A stretch of DNA of 60,024 nt from Lachnospiraceae bacterium UBA1683 (GCA_002320245.1 DCKD01000088.1:1-60024), one strand, 5' to 3'. Shown: positions 1-9,182, counted from the first letter of the stretch. Program-made: numbers and translations. The notes: generated from the sequence alone by a model not told the origin.

Positions 1-576
1 ACCGTAAAAGAGGACGGCAGCGCAAGTCTGACCGTGGAAGACACCTACGCACCGTATCGGCTGCATCTGACAAAGAACAACGAAAAAGGCAAGGCACTAC
101 AGGGAGCCGAGTTCACATTGTATTCGGACAAGGCATGTACGAAAGAACTCACAAAGGGGACAACCAAGGAAGACGGCACGCTGGAGTTTGCCAAGTTGGA
201 AGTAGAGACCAAATATTACCTGAAGGAAACGAAGACCCCGGAGGGCTACCGTATCCCGACCAATCCGGATGGCAGTGACATCGTGACGGAAATCTACACG
301 AAGAGCAATCCGCTCAAAGATACGTTTGAGTCTTACGTGAACGGGACAAAGCACACAGAGAAGGATGGAGCTTATGCAATCACAGGCACAACGGCAGACC
401 GGGTGGTGAACCTGACGGTTGAGAACCATACCGGAATCAAGATGCCGGAGACAGGAACACCATGGACGCTGCTGATTGTCATTGCAGGCGGATGCTGCAT
501 GGCGGGAGCGCTGGCTTATTCTGTAAAAAAAGGCAAGAAAGAGGGAAAAGAGAATGAGAAAGACAAGAAAAACTAA
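1..576 (+). CDS. C-terminal part of a large LPXTG surface protein (partial)
   Basis: The reading frame is open from base 1, so the window starts inside the gene. What remains has one SpaA/Cna-B-like domain (GAEFTLYSD near the start, then YYLKETKTPEGY) and ends in a sorting signal: MPETG, a hydrophobic stretch (TLLIVIAGGCCMAGALAY) and a Lys-rich tail. MPETG is an LPXTG variant cut by a housekeeping or pilus sortase. The stop overlaps the next gene by 23 bases, which points to translational coupling. By position, ahead of backbone pilin and class C sortase, it is probably the large tip adhesin of the pilus; this is inference because the N-terminus is missing. Confidence 0.85.
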   Translation, partial: TVKEDGSASLTVEDTYAPYRLHLTKNNEKGKALQGAEFTLYSDKACTKELTKGTTKEDGTLEFAKLEVETKYYLKETKTPEGYRIPTNPDGSDIVTEIYTKSNPLKDTFESYVNGTKHTEKDGAYAITGTTADRVVNLTVENHTGIKMPETGTPWTLLIVIAGGCCMAGALAYSVKKGKKEGKENEKDKKN

Positions 577-1999
577 ACGAAACATTGCAATGGTATTGAC
601 CGGGACACTCGCCCTTTCCGGAGCTGTATCTGCACTCCCGCCCAGCGGGATTACAGGAACGATGGCAGTCGTGAGGGCTGCGGAGGGGCAGAGCTACAAC
701 ACCCAGAATGGCGTCGCCACGATGGGAGCGGGGACAGCGGGAATCACGATCACCGGAAACAGCGGGCAGACATTAGTCGGGAAAAGGTTCCATGTTTATA
801 AGCTGTTCTATGCAGAGAATTCCCGGGATGGGGAATCCATCAACTATACCTTCAACCCGGCCTATGAGCAGGCACTGAAGAATGTCGTGGCAAAGGCGCT
901 TTCCAAAGACGGGAAACAGGTGGATGCGGCGGACGTGACCGAATACATGGTGATCGACTATATCCAGACACTGAACACAAACCCGGTGGAAGGAACCCAG
1001 ACGGAACAGACGCCGGAAGGCCCTTACAGCCTGTTCCGGTATTTCGTGGAAAACGTGCGGGATGAGATTGTGAAACTGAACGTGTCACCGGAGGTGGTGA
1101 ATGTAAAGAATGTCCGGAATGACAACACCGTCCGGCTCAATGGGCTGGATTACGGATACTATATCATTGATGAGGCAAGTGCGGTACAGGATACCCATTC
1201 CGCAAGTTCCCTCTGCATGGTGGATACGGCGAACCCGACAGCGGAAATCGACATCAAATCCGATTATCCAAGCGTGACGAAGAAGATCCAGGAGGATGAT
1301 GCCGATGCAGACATTCCGGATAAGGACGGATGGAACGACATCGCAGATTACGAGATTGGGCAGACCGTGCCATACCGTTATGATTCCAACATCCCGGACA
1401 TGAACGGCTATGATACCTATTACTATGCATGGCACGACAAGATGGATGAGGCGCTGACCTTCAACCCGAAATCCGTGAAGATTGCCATCACCGGGAAGGA
1501 TGCCGCGGGCAAGGCGAAGACTTACCTCCTGAAAGACGGGGAGTATACCATCGTGACGCCGGGAGCCGGGGACGAGACGTTCCAGATAGTCGTACAGGAC
1601 ATCAAGGCGGTTGTGGACCGGGAATTCAATCAGATGAATGATCTGGGCGAAAATGTTTACGGACAGAGCGTCCTGCTTACTTATAATGCAACGCTCAATG
1701 AGAAGGCGGCAGAGGATACGGGACGTCCGGGATTTTCACCTACAGGCTGGACGTGGACAAGATCAATGACCATCAGAAGACCCTTGCAGGGGCAAGATTC
1801 CGCCTCTACAGTGACAAGGACTGCAAGAATGAAGTCTATGTGAAACCGGGCAATGGCGGTTACATCGTCATCAACCGGGATTCCGCCGGGGGGACAGACC
1901 ATACCGGAGGCACAGCGCCGGGTGAGGCAGTGGAAATGGTATCCGCAGAAGACGGGACATTTACCATCTATGGACTGGACGGCGGTACCTATTACCTGA
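554..1999 (+). pseudogene. Backbone pilin gene, 5' part (internal deletion and interrupted by inner element)
   Basis: The start ATG at 554 gives a signal peptide (RKTRKTKRNIAMVLTGTLAL). An isopeptide-forming fimbrial subunit follows: the YKLFYAEN region, a pilin-motif-like YPSVTKKI near residue 240, and a long D2-like domain. The frame breaks near 1731-1736: frame 1 stops at 1843, while the protein continues in another frame from FTYRLDVDKINDHQKT through RFRLYSDKDCKNEVY to GGTYYL at 1998. From memory of the family, about 30 residues (the END...WDTVVC region) are missing at this junction, so it looks like an internal deletion plus frameshift rather than a one-base slip. The gene is then cut at 1998 by the inner element; its 3' part resumes at 35506. 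Confidence 0.88.
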
Positions 2000-2024
2000 T
2001 GGTAATGTACCATTGAGATACCAA
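1990..2024. other. attL of inner element (crossover TGA at 1997-1999)
   Basis: This is the junction of pilin sequence (TATTACCTGA) with element sequence (TGGTAATGTACCATTGAGA). The TGA at 1997-1999 is shared with attR. The element side carries ATTGAGAT, which is mirrored as the reverse complement of the other end's GTCTCAAT, so the reconstructed attP is an imperfect inverted repeat around TGA. Confidence 0.85.
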
Positions 2025-2094
2025 CAACAAATAGCGGCATAACAGCAACAAACAACTTCATATCAATAAATACAATTAAATAATATATAGAATT

Positions 2095-2126
2095 AGGAAT
2101 ACTTGAAAAACGGTATTCCTTTTTTA
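2095..2126 (+). terminator. Rho-independent terminator near left end of inner element
   Basis: AGGAATAC and GTATTCCT form an 8-bp stem around a 10-base loop, followed by TTTTTT. It would stop pilin-operon transcription entering the inner element before the adhesin gene. Confidence 0.75.
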
Positions 2127-2189
2127 TGTCCAGACGTTCAGAAATGAGCGTCTATTTTTTTACCCAAAATGAAAGGAGAATCAAACATT

Positions 2190-5100
2190 ATGAAAAAGAT
2201 TATGAAACGATTGCTTACGGGAGTTCTCACCCTTGCAACCGTATTTACTACACTACCCGTCACACAGGTTCATGCTGCGGATTCCGTCTATACTACTACG
2301 GACGGTAAGGCAGGAACAATCGTCAAGGTTGACAATGGCGGTTCAGAAGTCAAGAGCTTTGAAGAAAGCATAATGACCGCTGACGGTCAGATTGCTTATT
2401 GCGTCGATATTAACACCGACTTTAAATCGGGATATAAAAACCGTGTTGACGCTAAAAACAGAATGAGTGCTGACCAAATATCGGACGTGGCGTTGAATCT
2501 GGAATACGTCAAACAGTATTCCAAAACACACAGTCTTTCCAGCAAGCAGGTCTATCTGTTGGAACAGTGCGTTGTCTGGCGAAGATTGAGCGTTCACTTA
2601 GGCTGGGGTTACAACAATGTGCGAGCTGCCTATGATGAAGTGTCAGAAAAAATCCAGTCAGAAGTCTATGAGAACGCAAAGGCTTTCGCTAAAGCAAACA
2701 AAGACCGTTACGACTGCGGCGGTTATATCTATGTCGGTGACGGACAGGACTTAGGGCAGTTCTGGGCGAAGCTGGCTGTCGGTGATGGAAAGATTCAGAA
2801 ATCTTCCAGTAATACAGCGGTTACAAAAGATAATGACTGTTATTCACTTGCTGGTGCGACTTATGGTGTCTATTCTGATAAAGGCTGCACGAAGTCTGTT
2901 GCCACACTTACGACAGATGGTAACGGGAACACGGACACTGTGGAATTAAGAGCTGCGACATACTATGTAAAAGAAACCGAAGCTCCAAAAGGATTCCAGT
3001 TAGATAAGAACACTTATACCCTTACGGTAAAGGCTGGGGAAACTGCCACTTTAAAGGTGAGCGATACACCAAAAGTCACAGACACTTTGGTGGAACTTTT
3101 CAAGATTGACATGGAAACTGGAAACGCAACTGCACAGGGAAAAGCTGCTTTAGAGGGTGCGGAGTTTGTCTGGAAGTATTATGACGGATATTACACAAAA
3201 GAGAATCTTCCATCACAACCGACACGCACATGGACGACAAAGACAAAAGCGGAAAAAGGAAACGACAACGCTATCCACTATATCACAAGATTAGCAGATT
3301 CCTATAAGGTATCTGGTGATGGTTTCTACACACAAAACGGTACTGTCTGCTTACTGCTTGGTACTATCACTGTGGAAGAAAAGGCAGCTCCAAACGGGTA
3401 CTTGTTAGAGGGTGCATATATGCAGGCAGATGGAAGTTCTGAAAAAATCAACGGTATCTATGTGGCACAGGTTACGGAAGATGGGGAGCTTGCAGCGTTA
3501 AGCGGCGGCAACCAGTATTTCGTATCAGATAAGGTTATCCGTGGCGGTGTGAAAATCCAGAAACGTGACCTTGAAACGAAAGATACAAAACCACAGGGCA
3601 GTGCAACTTTTAAGGACACAGAGTTTACCATCACTACCCTTAATGACAATCCTGTTTTAGTGGACGGGAAATCATACAGCAAGAATGAAGTGGTAAAAAC
3701 AATTCTTTCCACCGACGGGGGAATTGCTACGACTGCCGCAGACACACTTCCTTACGGGCATTACCGACTTGATGAAGTAACACCGCCAGAGGGATATTTA
3801 AAAGACGGTGCTGTTTCCCGTGAGTTCGATATTGTAAATAATGGTGAAATCGTTGATTTAACGGACGAAGCACACTCTGTCTACAATCAGATTAAACGAG
3901 GTGATTTAGAGGGCGTGAAAATCGGTGACGGTACGCACAAGCGACTTGCGAATGTTCCCTTTAGGATCACAAGCAAGACGACTGGTGAAAGCCACATCAT
4001 TGTAACAGATAAAAACGGTCAGTTCTCTACCGCTGTTGACTGGGTATCCCATAAGCAGAATACCAATGCAGGTAAATCCAGCGAGGACGGTATCTGGTTT
4101 GGTACTTCCACACCAGACGACAGCAAAGGTGCTTTACTCTACGATACTTACACAATCGAGGAATTACGCTGTGATTCCAACAAAGGAATGACACTGATTC
4201 CTGCTTTTGATGTAGTAGTATCACGCAATAAGACTGTCATTGACTTGGGTACTTTGACAGACGATTATGAGCCAGAAATCTCTATCCACACTACCGCTGC
4301 CGATAAGGTAACAGGTGAAAAATCAATCATTGCTGGTAAGAGCGTGACTATCGTTGATACCGTCACTTTGGACGGATTGAAGAAAGGCACAAAATATCAG
4401 CTCAAAGGCTGGCAGATGGTGAAATCTGAAAACGCACAGCTTTTGATTGATGGGAAACCTGTAGAAAGTGATTACACATTCACTGCGAAAAAATCAGAAA
4501 TGGAAGTTGAGATTTCCTATACATTCAATGCCAGTGCTTTAGGCGGCAAAGACCTTGTGACATTCGAGGAATTGTACGATTTATCCAATTCAGACGAGCC
4601 TGTCAAAGTGGCAGAACACAAGGACATCAAAGACGACGGGCAGACCGTAAGAATCGAGGAACGAATCATTACCATTCATACCAATGCTGCCGATAAGGCA
4701 ACAGGTGAAAAGATGATTGTTGCTGGGAAAGACGTGACTATCATCGATACGGTCACTTTAGATGGTCTTGAAAAAGGTGTGAAATATCAGCTTAAAGGCT
4801 GGGAAATGGTGAAGTCTGAAAATGCAGAGCTTATCGTAAATGATGAACGTGTGGAAAATGACCTTGCTTTCACCGCTACGGACACAAAAATGGAAGTTCA
4901 GATTACATTTACATTCAACGCAAGTGAGCTTGCAGGCAAGGAGCTTGTCACTTTTGAAGAATTGTACGACCTTTCCAATCCAGACGAACCGACAAAGGTA
5001 GCAGAACATAAGAATATTGAGGACGACGGACAGACCGTGACAATCACAGAGCGTATCATCACCATGCACACAACCGCTACCGACAAGGCAACAGGGAAAA

Positions 5101-5618
5101 AGACAATCGAAGCTGGTAAGGACGTGACTATCATTGATACCGTCACTTTAGATGGCTTGGAAACGGGCACAAAATATCAGCTCAAAGGCTGGGAAATGGA
5201 GAAGTCTGAAAATGCAGAACTTATCGTGAATGGTAAGCGTGTGGAAAATGACCTTACTTTCACCGCTACCGATACGAAGATGGAAGTTCAGATTGAATTT
5301 ACATTCAATACCAGTGAGCTTGCAGGAAAAGAGCTTGTCACTTTTGAAGAATTATACGACGTGACAAATCCAGACGAGCCTGTCAAGGTGGCTGAACATA
5401 AGGACATCAAGGATAAAGGGCAGACTGTAACAATTAAAGAGAAACCAGAATCCCCTACCTCACCAGATGAACCCGGCACACCAACAAGAACAGGCACATC
5501 ACCAAAGACAGGTGACAATACGCCTTTTGCAGCATTATTCGCTATGATGGGAATTTCCGCTGCTGGTCTTATCCTTGCAGGACATAAAAAATTGCGTGGC
5601 AGAAAAGGGAATAAGTAA
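2190..5618 (+). CDS. Thioester-domain, VaFE-repeat LPXTG surface adhesin
   Basis: A 1142-residue wall-anchored protein. I chose the ATG at 2190 because AAAGGAG lies just upstream; the in-frame ATG at 2169 would precede that site. Order: signal peptide (residues 1-30, VTQVHAA); a thioester-type domain with AYCVD (Cys71) and LEQCVVW (Gln126), the Cys and Gln that form the internal bond in such adhesins; SpaA-like domains (YYVKETEAPKGF, YRLDEVTPPEGY); three VaFE repeats; and the sorting signal SPKTGDN with hydrophobic stretch and basic tail. It should be cell-wall linked and act in adhesion or mating contact; the covalent-binding role is inferred from the motif. Its stop shares a base with the methyltransferase start. 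Confidence 0.88.
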   Translation: MKKIMKRLLTGVLTLATVFTTLPVTQVHAADSVYTTTDGKAGTIVKVDNGGSEVKSFEESIMTADGQIAYCVDINTDFKSGYKNRVDAKNRMSADQISDVALNLEYVKQYSKTHSLSSKQVYLLEQCVVWRRLSVHLGWGYNNVRAAYDEVSEKIQSEVYENAKAFAKANKDRYDCGGYIYVGDGQDLGQFWAKLAVGDGKIQKSSSNTAVTKDNDCYSLAGATYGVYSDKGCTKSVATLTTDGNGNTDTVELRAATYYVKETEAPKGFQLDKNTYTLTVKAGETATLKVSDTPKVTDTLVELFKIDMETGNATAQGKAALEGAEFVWKYYDGYYTKENLPSQPTRTWTTKTKAEKGNDNAIHYITRLADSYKVSGDGFYTQNGTVCLLLGTITVEEKAAPNGYLLEGAYMQADGSSEKINGIYVAQVTEDGELAALSGGNQYFVSDKVIRGGVKIQKRDLETKDTKPQGSATFKDTEFTITTLNDNPVLVDGKSYSKNEVVKTILSTDGGIATTAADTLPYGHYRLDEVTPPEGYLKDGAVSREFDIVNNGEIVDLTDEAHSVYNQIKRGDLEGVKIGDGTHKRLANVPFRITSKTTGESHIIVTDKNGQFSTAVDWVSHKQNTNAGKSSEDGIWFGTSTPDDSKGALLYDTYTIEELRCDSNKGMTLIPAFDVVVSRNKTVIDLGTLTDDYEPEISIHTTAADKVTGEKSIIAGKSVTIVDTVTLDGLKKGTKYQLKGWQMVKSENAQLLIDGKPVESDYTFTAKKSEMEVEISYTFNASALGGKDLVTFEELYDLSNSDEPVKVAEHKDIKDDGQTVRIEERIITIHTNAADKATGEKMIVAGKDVTIIDTVTLDGLEKGVKYQLKGWEMVKSENAELIVNDERVENDLAFTATDTKMEVQITFTFNASELAGKELVTFEELYDLSNPDEPTKVAEHKNIEDDGQTVTITERIITMHTTATDKATGKKTIEAGKDVTIIDTVTLDGLETGTKYQLKGWEMEKSENAELIVNGKRVENDLTFTATDTKMEVQIEFTFNTSELAGKELVTFEELYDVTNPDEPVKVAEHKDIKDKGQTVTIKEKPESPTSPDEPGTPTRTGTSPKTGDNTPFAALFAMMGISAAGLILAGHKKLRGRKGNK
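4270..5445 (+). repeat. Three tandem VaFE-repeat units, about 390 bp each
   Basis: Units begin near 4276, 4668 and 5055. Each starts with a form of ITIHTTAADKATGEK and ends with LVTFEELYD...KVAEHKDI. They are alike at DNA level (for example GAGCTTGTCACTTTTGAAGA in two of them), so unit number could vary by recombination. Confidence 0.85.
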
Positions 5619-6682
5619 TGACCCTTACACTTGGAAGTCTTTTTGATGGAATTGGTGTATTTCCCCTTGCGGCTTCCCGACAGGGGATTGTTCCCTTATG
5701 GGCTAGTGAGATTGAAAAAGTACCGATTTCCATTACAAAAAGACATTTTCCCGATATGAAACATCTGGGGGATATTACGAAGCTGAAAGGCTCGGAAATC
5801 CCTCCGGTGCATATTATCACATTCGGTTCGCCCTGTCAGAATCTATCCACTATCGGATTCCGTGAGGGGCTGGCAGGGAACAAATCGGGACTGTTCTATC
5901 ATGCAATCAGAATTATAAAAGAAATGAGGTGTGCGACCAATGGCATATTTCCAGTTATCGCTGTTTGGGAAAACGTTGCAGGAGCGTTTTCATCAAATCA
6001 CAGGATGGACTTTAAATCAGTGCTGGAATCATTCACAGACACCAAAATTCCAATGCCTGATTCTGGAAGATGGGCAAGAACCGGCATGGTTAGAGGGAAC
6101 TGCGCTGATGTCTGCTGGAGACTCATGGACGCCCAGTATTGGGGAGAACCCACCCTCGTACAAAGAAGAAAGCGCGTCTTTGTCGTGGCAGATTTTGGAG
6201 GACAGCGTGCCGCAGAAATACTACTTAAACCCCGTGAACTGCACACACTTTCTGACATTGGCACAAAGGGCAGGCTATCCACCACCGGAGCCGATAGAAT
6301 ACCTTCTGCTGAAACAGGGAGGAAAATACCAGTCTTATGTCCCTTTGAGGAAAGACGTATGCGAAGCTGTGCAAAAGGAAAAGACGTTCCCGGATTTTTA
6401 CGGAGCTTCGGACGGGCAGATGACCCTTTTCCCACACTTCTTGCCGGAGCAGTAAATATTTTTTCGTTCTGGTATGAGGGAAAGGAAAAAGACGGATTTA
6501 TCCGCTATCTGACGCCGCTTGAATGTGAACGTCTGATGGGGCTGCCCGATTACTGGACAAAGTTCAATTATCTTGGTGAAACCAACAGCGACAATGCAAG
6601 GTGTACCGCACTTGGAAACGCAATTGCTTTACCCTGTGCAGAGTATATCATGGCGGGAATCAAAGAAGTATTGGAGGAATAG
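5618..6682 (+). CDS. DNA (cytosine-5-)-methyltransferase
   Basis: A 354-residue C5-methyltransferase. Visible motifs: SLFDGIG (motif I, residues 7-13), GSPCQNLS with the catalytic Cys (about residue 73), WENV (motif VI, about 117), QRRKRVFVVAD (motif VIII, about 181), ECERLMGLPDYW (motif IX) and ALGNAIALP (motif X). Three residues (TLV) sit between the usual WGxP and QRRKR. It is translationally coupled to the adhesin gene (TAATG). No restriction endonuclease gene is adjacent, so it is probably an orphan methyltransferase that protects the element from host restriction; target sequence unknown. Its central 516 bases also encode a second protein in another frame (5940-6455). Confidence 0.9.
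   Translation: MTLTLGSLFDGIGVFPLAASRQGIVPLWASEIEKVPISITKRHFPDMKHLGDITKLKGSEIPPVHIITFGSPCQNLSTIGFREGLAGNKSGLFYHAIRIIKEMRCATNGIFPVIAVWENVAGAFSSNHRMDFKSVLESFTDTKIPMPDSGRWARTGMVRGNCADVCWRLMDAQYWGEPTLVQRRKRVFVVADFGGQRAAEILLKPRELHTLSDIGTKGRLSTTGADRIPSAETGRKIPVLCPFEERRMRSCAKGKDVPGFLRSFGRADDPFPTLLAGAVNIFSFWYEGKEKDGFIRYLTPLECERLMGLPDYWTKFNYLGETNSDNARCTALGNAIALPCAEYIMAGIKEVLEE
5940..6455 (+). CDS. Overprinted protein inside the methyltransferase gene
   Basis: A 171-residue frame lies wholly inside the methyltransferase gene in a different frame. Its ATG at 5940 has an excellent ribosome binding site, GAGGTG at 5926-5931, with an 8-base spacer, although that site is itself inside coding sequence. The protein reads LSLFGKTLQE near the N-terminus, then EDGQEPAWLEG, SIGENPP, LSWQILEDSVPQKYYLNP and a variable tail. 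From memory, proteins annotated beside methylases in Tn1549-like elements and phages share LSQ(I/V)L..VP.KY.LS..AC.GIL, and that motif is what the EIL(F/L)...GLS part of the methylase gives in this alternate frame. Function unknown. Confidence 0.6.
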   Translation: MAYFQLSLFGKTLQERFHQITGWTLNQCWNHSQTPKFQCLILEDGQEPAWLEGTALMSAGDSWTPSIGENPPSYKEESASLSWQILEDSVPQKYYLNPVNCTHFLTLAQRAGYPPPEPIEYLLLKQGGKYQSYVPLRKDVCEAVQKEKTFPDFYGASDGQMTLFPHFLPEQ

Positions 6683-6915
6683 GAATTGAAAAACTGTCAT
6701 ATCAGAGAACCGCCCATCATAAAGAAGTCAGTCTGTGGCTGACAGTAAACTGAACTTCTGCTTGATTGACATTTATCTTTCTGCATGGGAATTGTCAGGG
6801 GTGCGAAGCACAAAGCAACGCCCTTGATGATTCACAGGCAGACAGATATTATCCAGACAGCAGAATGACACTATCAATCATTAAAAATATAGAAAGAAAA
6901 GAGGTAAATACATTT

Positions 6916-7230
6916 ATGGAATTAAAACACGTTATCCCGAACATGGAAAAAACATTCGGGAATTTAGAGTTTGCAGGTGAGAATAAGGTGGAACAGCGTA
7001 GGATCAACGGACGTATGACGGTCGTTTCCCGCAGCTTTAACCTTTATTCGGACGTACAGAGGGCAGATGATATTATCGTGGTGCTGCCTGCGTCTGCTGG
7101 TGAGAAAAATTTTGAATCGGAGGAAAAGGTCAGACTTATCAATCCGAAAATCACCGCAGAGGGTTACAAAATCGGCACAAGAGGATTCACAAACTATATC
7201 CTGTCAGCAGACGATATGGTGAAAGCATAA
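6916..7230 (+). CDS. YdcP/DUF961 family protein (Tn916 orf23-like)
   Basis: A 104-residue protein starting at ATG 6916 behind AAGAGGTAAATA; a longer upstream frame to 6766 lacks a site. It has the DUF961 pattern (MEKTFGNLEFAG near the N-terminus, FTNYILSADDMVKA at the C-terminus). In Tn916 the equivalent gene opens the transfer operon. The role is not clear; related proteins have been linked to helicase processivity in ICEBs1. It is followed 15 bases later by its paralogue. Confidence 0.85.
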   Translation: MELKHVIPNMEKTFGNLEFAGENKVEQRRINGRMTVVSRSFNLYSDVQRADDIIVVLPASAGEKNFESEEKVRLINPKITAEGYKIGTRGFTNYILSADDMVKA

Positions 7231-7245
7231 GGAGGTAGAAAGATT

Positions 7246-7632
7246 ATGAGATTAGCAAACGGAATCATTATTGATAAGGAAAAGACATTCGGAGTATTGA
7301 AATTCTCGGCGTTGCGTCGTGAGGTACATATCCAGAATGAGGACGGTACGGTTTCTAAAGAAATCAAAGAACGTACCTACGATTTGAAGTGTAAGGAGCA
7401 GGGACGCATGATACAGGTGAGTATTCCTGCCACTGTTCCGCTAAAGGAATTTGACTACAACGCAGAGGTGGAACTTATCAACCCTGTGGCTGATACGGTG
7501 GCAACTGCTACCTTTCAAGGGGCAGACGTGGATTGGTACATCAAGGCAGATGATATGGTCTTAAAGAATAAGAACGGTCAGTCAGCAGGAAATCCGCAAA
7601 GTCATAACCAGCAGCCGCAAAATAAGAAATAA
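7246..7632 (+). CDS. YdcP/DUF961 family protein (Tn916 orf22-like)
   Basis: A 128-residue paralogue of the previous gene, with KEKTFGVLKFSALRRE at the start and VDWYIKADDMVLK near the end, then a Gln/Asn-rich tail (NQQPQNKK). The start has GGAGG 11 bases upstream. The pair at the head of the transfer operon is the standard Tn916 arrangement. In ICEBs1, HelP of this family helps the helicase unwind element DNA; a like role here is inferred. Confidence 0.85.
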   Translation: MRLANGIIIDKEKTFGVLKFSALRREVHIQNEDGTVSKEIKERTYDLKCKEQGRMIQVSIPATVPLKEFDYNAEVELINPVADTVATATFQGADVDWYIKADDMVLKNKNGQSAGNPQSHNQQPQNKK

Positions 7633-7648
7633 GGAAAGGAATTAGCCT

Positions 7649-9052
7649 ATGCCACAATTCAATAAGCGTGGGAATCGTATCAGAGCCAGCGACAAATCGC
7701 TGGTTTTTCGTTTCTCTGCTGGCTCACTGCTTTTGCTGTTCCTTATTGTGTTTATGCTGCTGAACCTAAAAACAATCATCACTACGGACTGGAAATCAGT
7801 TAGTTTTCTAAAAAATGGCAGCGTCCATTTTTCGGTCACGCCATATATGATAGTGACAGTTATAGTATCGGCTCTGGTCTGTGTGATTGCTGCCCTTTTA
7901 TACCAGAGATTCCATTATGACAGGGTAAAGCAGCTCTTTCACCGTCAAAAGCTGGCTCGCATGATACTTGAAAATGGCTGGTATGAATCGGAAACCACAA
8001 AGGACAGCGGATTTTTCAAGGATTTACCAGCAGATACAAAGAAAGAAAAAATCACCTATTTCCCAAAACTGTATTACCGTATGGATAACGGACTATTGTA
8101 TATCCGTACAGAAATCACGCTGGGGAAATATCAAGACCAGCTCTTACACTTGGAAAAGAAGTTGGAAACAGGCTTGTACTGTGAGCTGGTGTCAAAAGAA
8201 TTAAAGGACAGCTATGTGGAGTATGTCTTACTCTATGATACGATTGCAAATAGAATCACTATCAATGAGGTACAGGCTGAAAATGGCAGCCTGCGTCTGA
8301 TGAAAAACGTCTGGTGGGAGTATGACAAGCTCCCCCATATGCTGATTGCTGGCGGTACGGGTGGAGGTAAAACTTACTTTATCCTCACCATCATTGAAGC
8401 TCTGCTCCGCTGTAATGCAGTCATGTATGTGTTAGACCCAAAGAACGCCGACCTTGCGGATTTATCTGTTGTCATGCCAGAAGTCTATTACAAAAAGGAC
8501 GATATAACCGCCTGTATTGACAGATTTTATGACGGTATGATGGCAAGAAGTGAAGCTATGAAGCTCATGGAAAATTATAAGACGGGTGAAAACTATGCCT
8601 ATCTCGGTCTTGCTCCGCATTTTCTTATCTTTGATGAATATGTGGCGTTCATGGAAATGCTGACAACAAAGGAAAATGCCGCTGTGCTGAATAAGCTCAA
8701 ACAGATAGTCATGCTCGGACGACAGGCAGGTTACTTTCTTATCCTTGCCTGTCAGCGACCAGACGCAAAATATCTCGGTGACGGAATCCGTGACCAGTTC
8801 AACTTCCGTGTCGCATTGGGGCGTATGTCGGAACTTGGTTACAGTATGATGTTTGGTGAGGTAGACAAGGACTTTTTTCTGAAACAGATCAAAGGACGTG
8901 GCTACGTTGATACGGGAACGAGTGTCATATCCGAGTTTTACACTCCCCTTGTACCAAAAGGACACGATTTTCTAAAAGAAATAGGCAGATTGTCACAAAA
9001 CAGGCAGGACGGACAGGCGGCGTGCGAAGCGAAAGCCGCAGGTACGGACTAG
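7649..9052 (+). CDS. FtsK/SpoIIIE-type coupling ATPase (Tn916 orf21-like, TcpA)
   Basis: A 467-residue protein with two N-terminal membrane segments (about residues 22-42 and 60-85) and a cytosolic FtsK-like ATPase. Walker A GGTGGGKT is near residue 236, and the Walker B-like HFLIFDEYV is near 325. It is the coupling protein that brings the nicked element and relaxase to the transfer channel at the membrane. It lies directly upstream of the oriT region, as in Tn916. Confidence 0.92.
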   Translation: MPQFNKRGNRIRASDKSLVFRFSAGSLLLLFLIVFMLLNLKTIITTDWKSVSFLKNGSVHFSVTPYMIVTVIVSALVCVIAALLYQRFHYDRVKQLFHRQKLARMILENGWYESETTKDSGFFKDLPADTKKEKITYFPKLYYRMDNGLLYIRTEITLGKYQDQLLHLEKKLETGLYCELVSKELKDSYVEYVLLYDTIANRITINEVQAENGSLRLMKNVWWEYDKLPHMLIAGGTGGGKTYFILTIIEALLRCNAVMYVLDPKNADLADLSVVMPEVYYKKDDITACIDRFYDGMMARSEAMKLMENYKTGENYAYLGLAPHFLIFDEYVAFMEMLTTKENAAVLNKLKQIVMLGRQAGYFLILACQRPDAKYLGDGIRDQFNFRVALGRMSELGYSMMFGEVDKDFFLKQIKGRGYVDTGTSVISEFYTPLVPKGHDFLKEIGRLSQNRQDGQAACEAKAAGTD

Positions 9053-9057
9053 CCTGT

Positions 9058-9110
9058 GTTGGTGTGGCTTGCCACACCAACCATTCGCCCCCGTTATCTA
9101 ACAGGGGGGC
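9058..9110. other. oriT region of inner element
   Basis: Between orf21 and orf20, where Tn916 has oriT, there are two inverted repeats. 9058-9081 is a perfect 11-bp stem (GTTGGTGTGGC/GCCACACCAAC) with a 2-base loop. 9087-9110 is GCCCCC...TAACAGGGGGGC, which closely resembles the GC-rich repeat with CTAACAGGGGGG at the ICEBs1/Tn916 nic site. The Rep_trans relaxase encoded next would nick here. Confidence 0.8.
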
Positions 9111-9182
9111 ACAAATCAACTGGAAACAGTCAATTTAATATCGGAAAGTCCGCTGAAACAGTGGGTTTTTCAAACATTCAAG

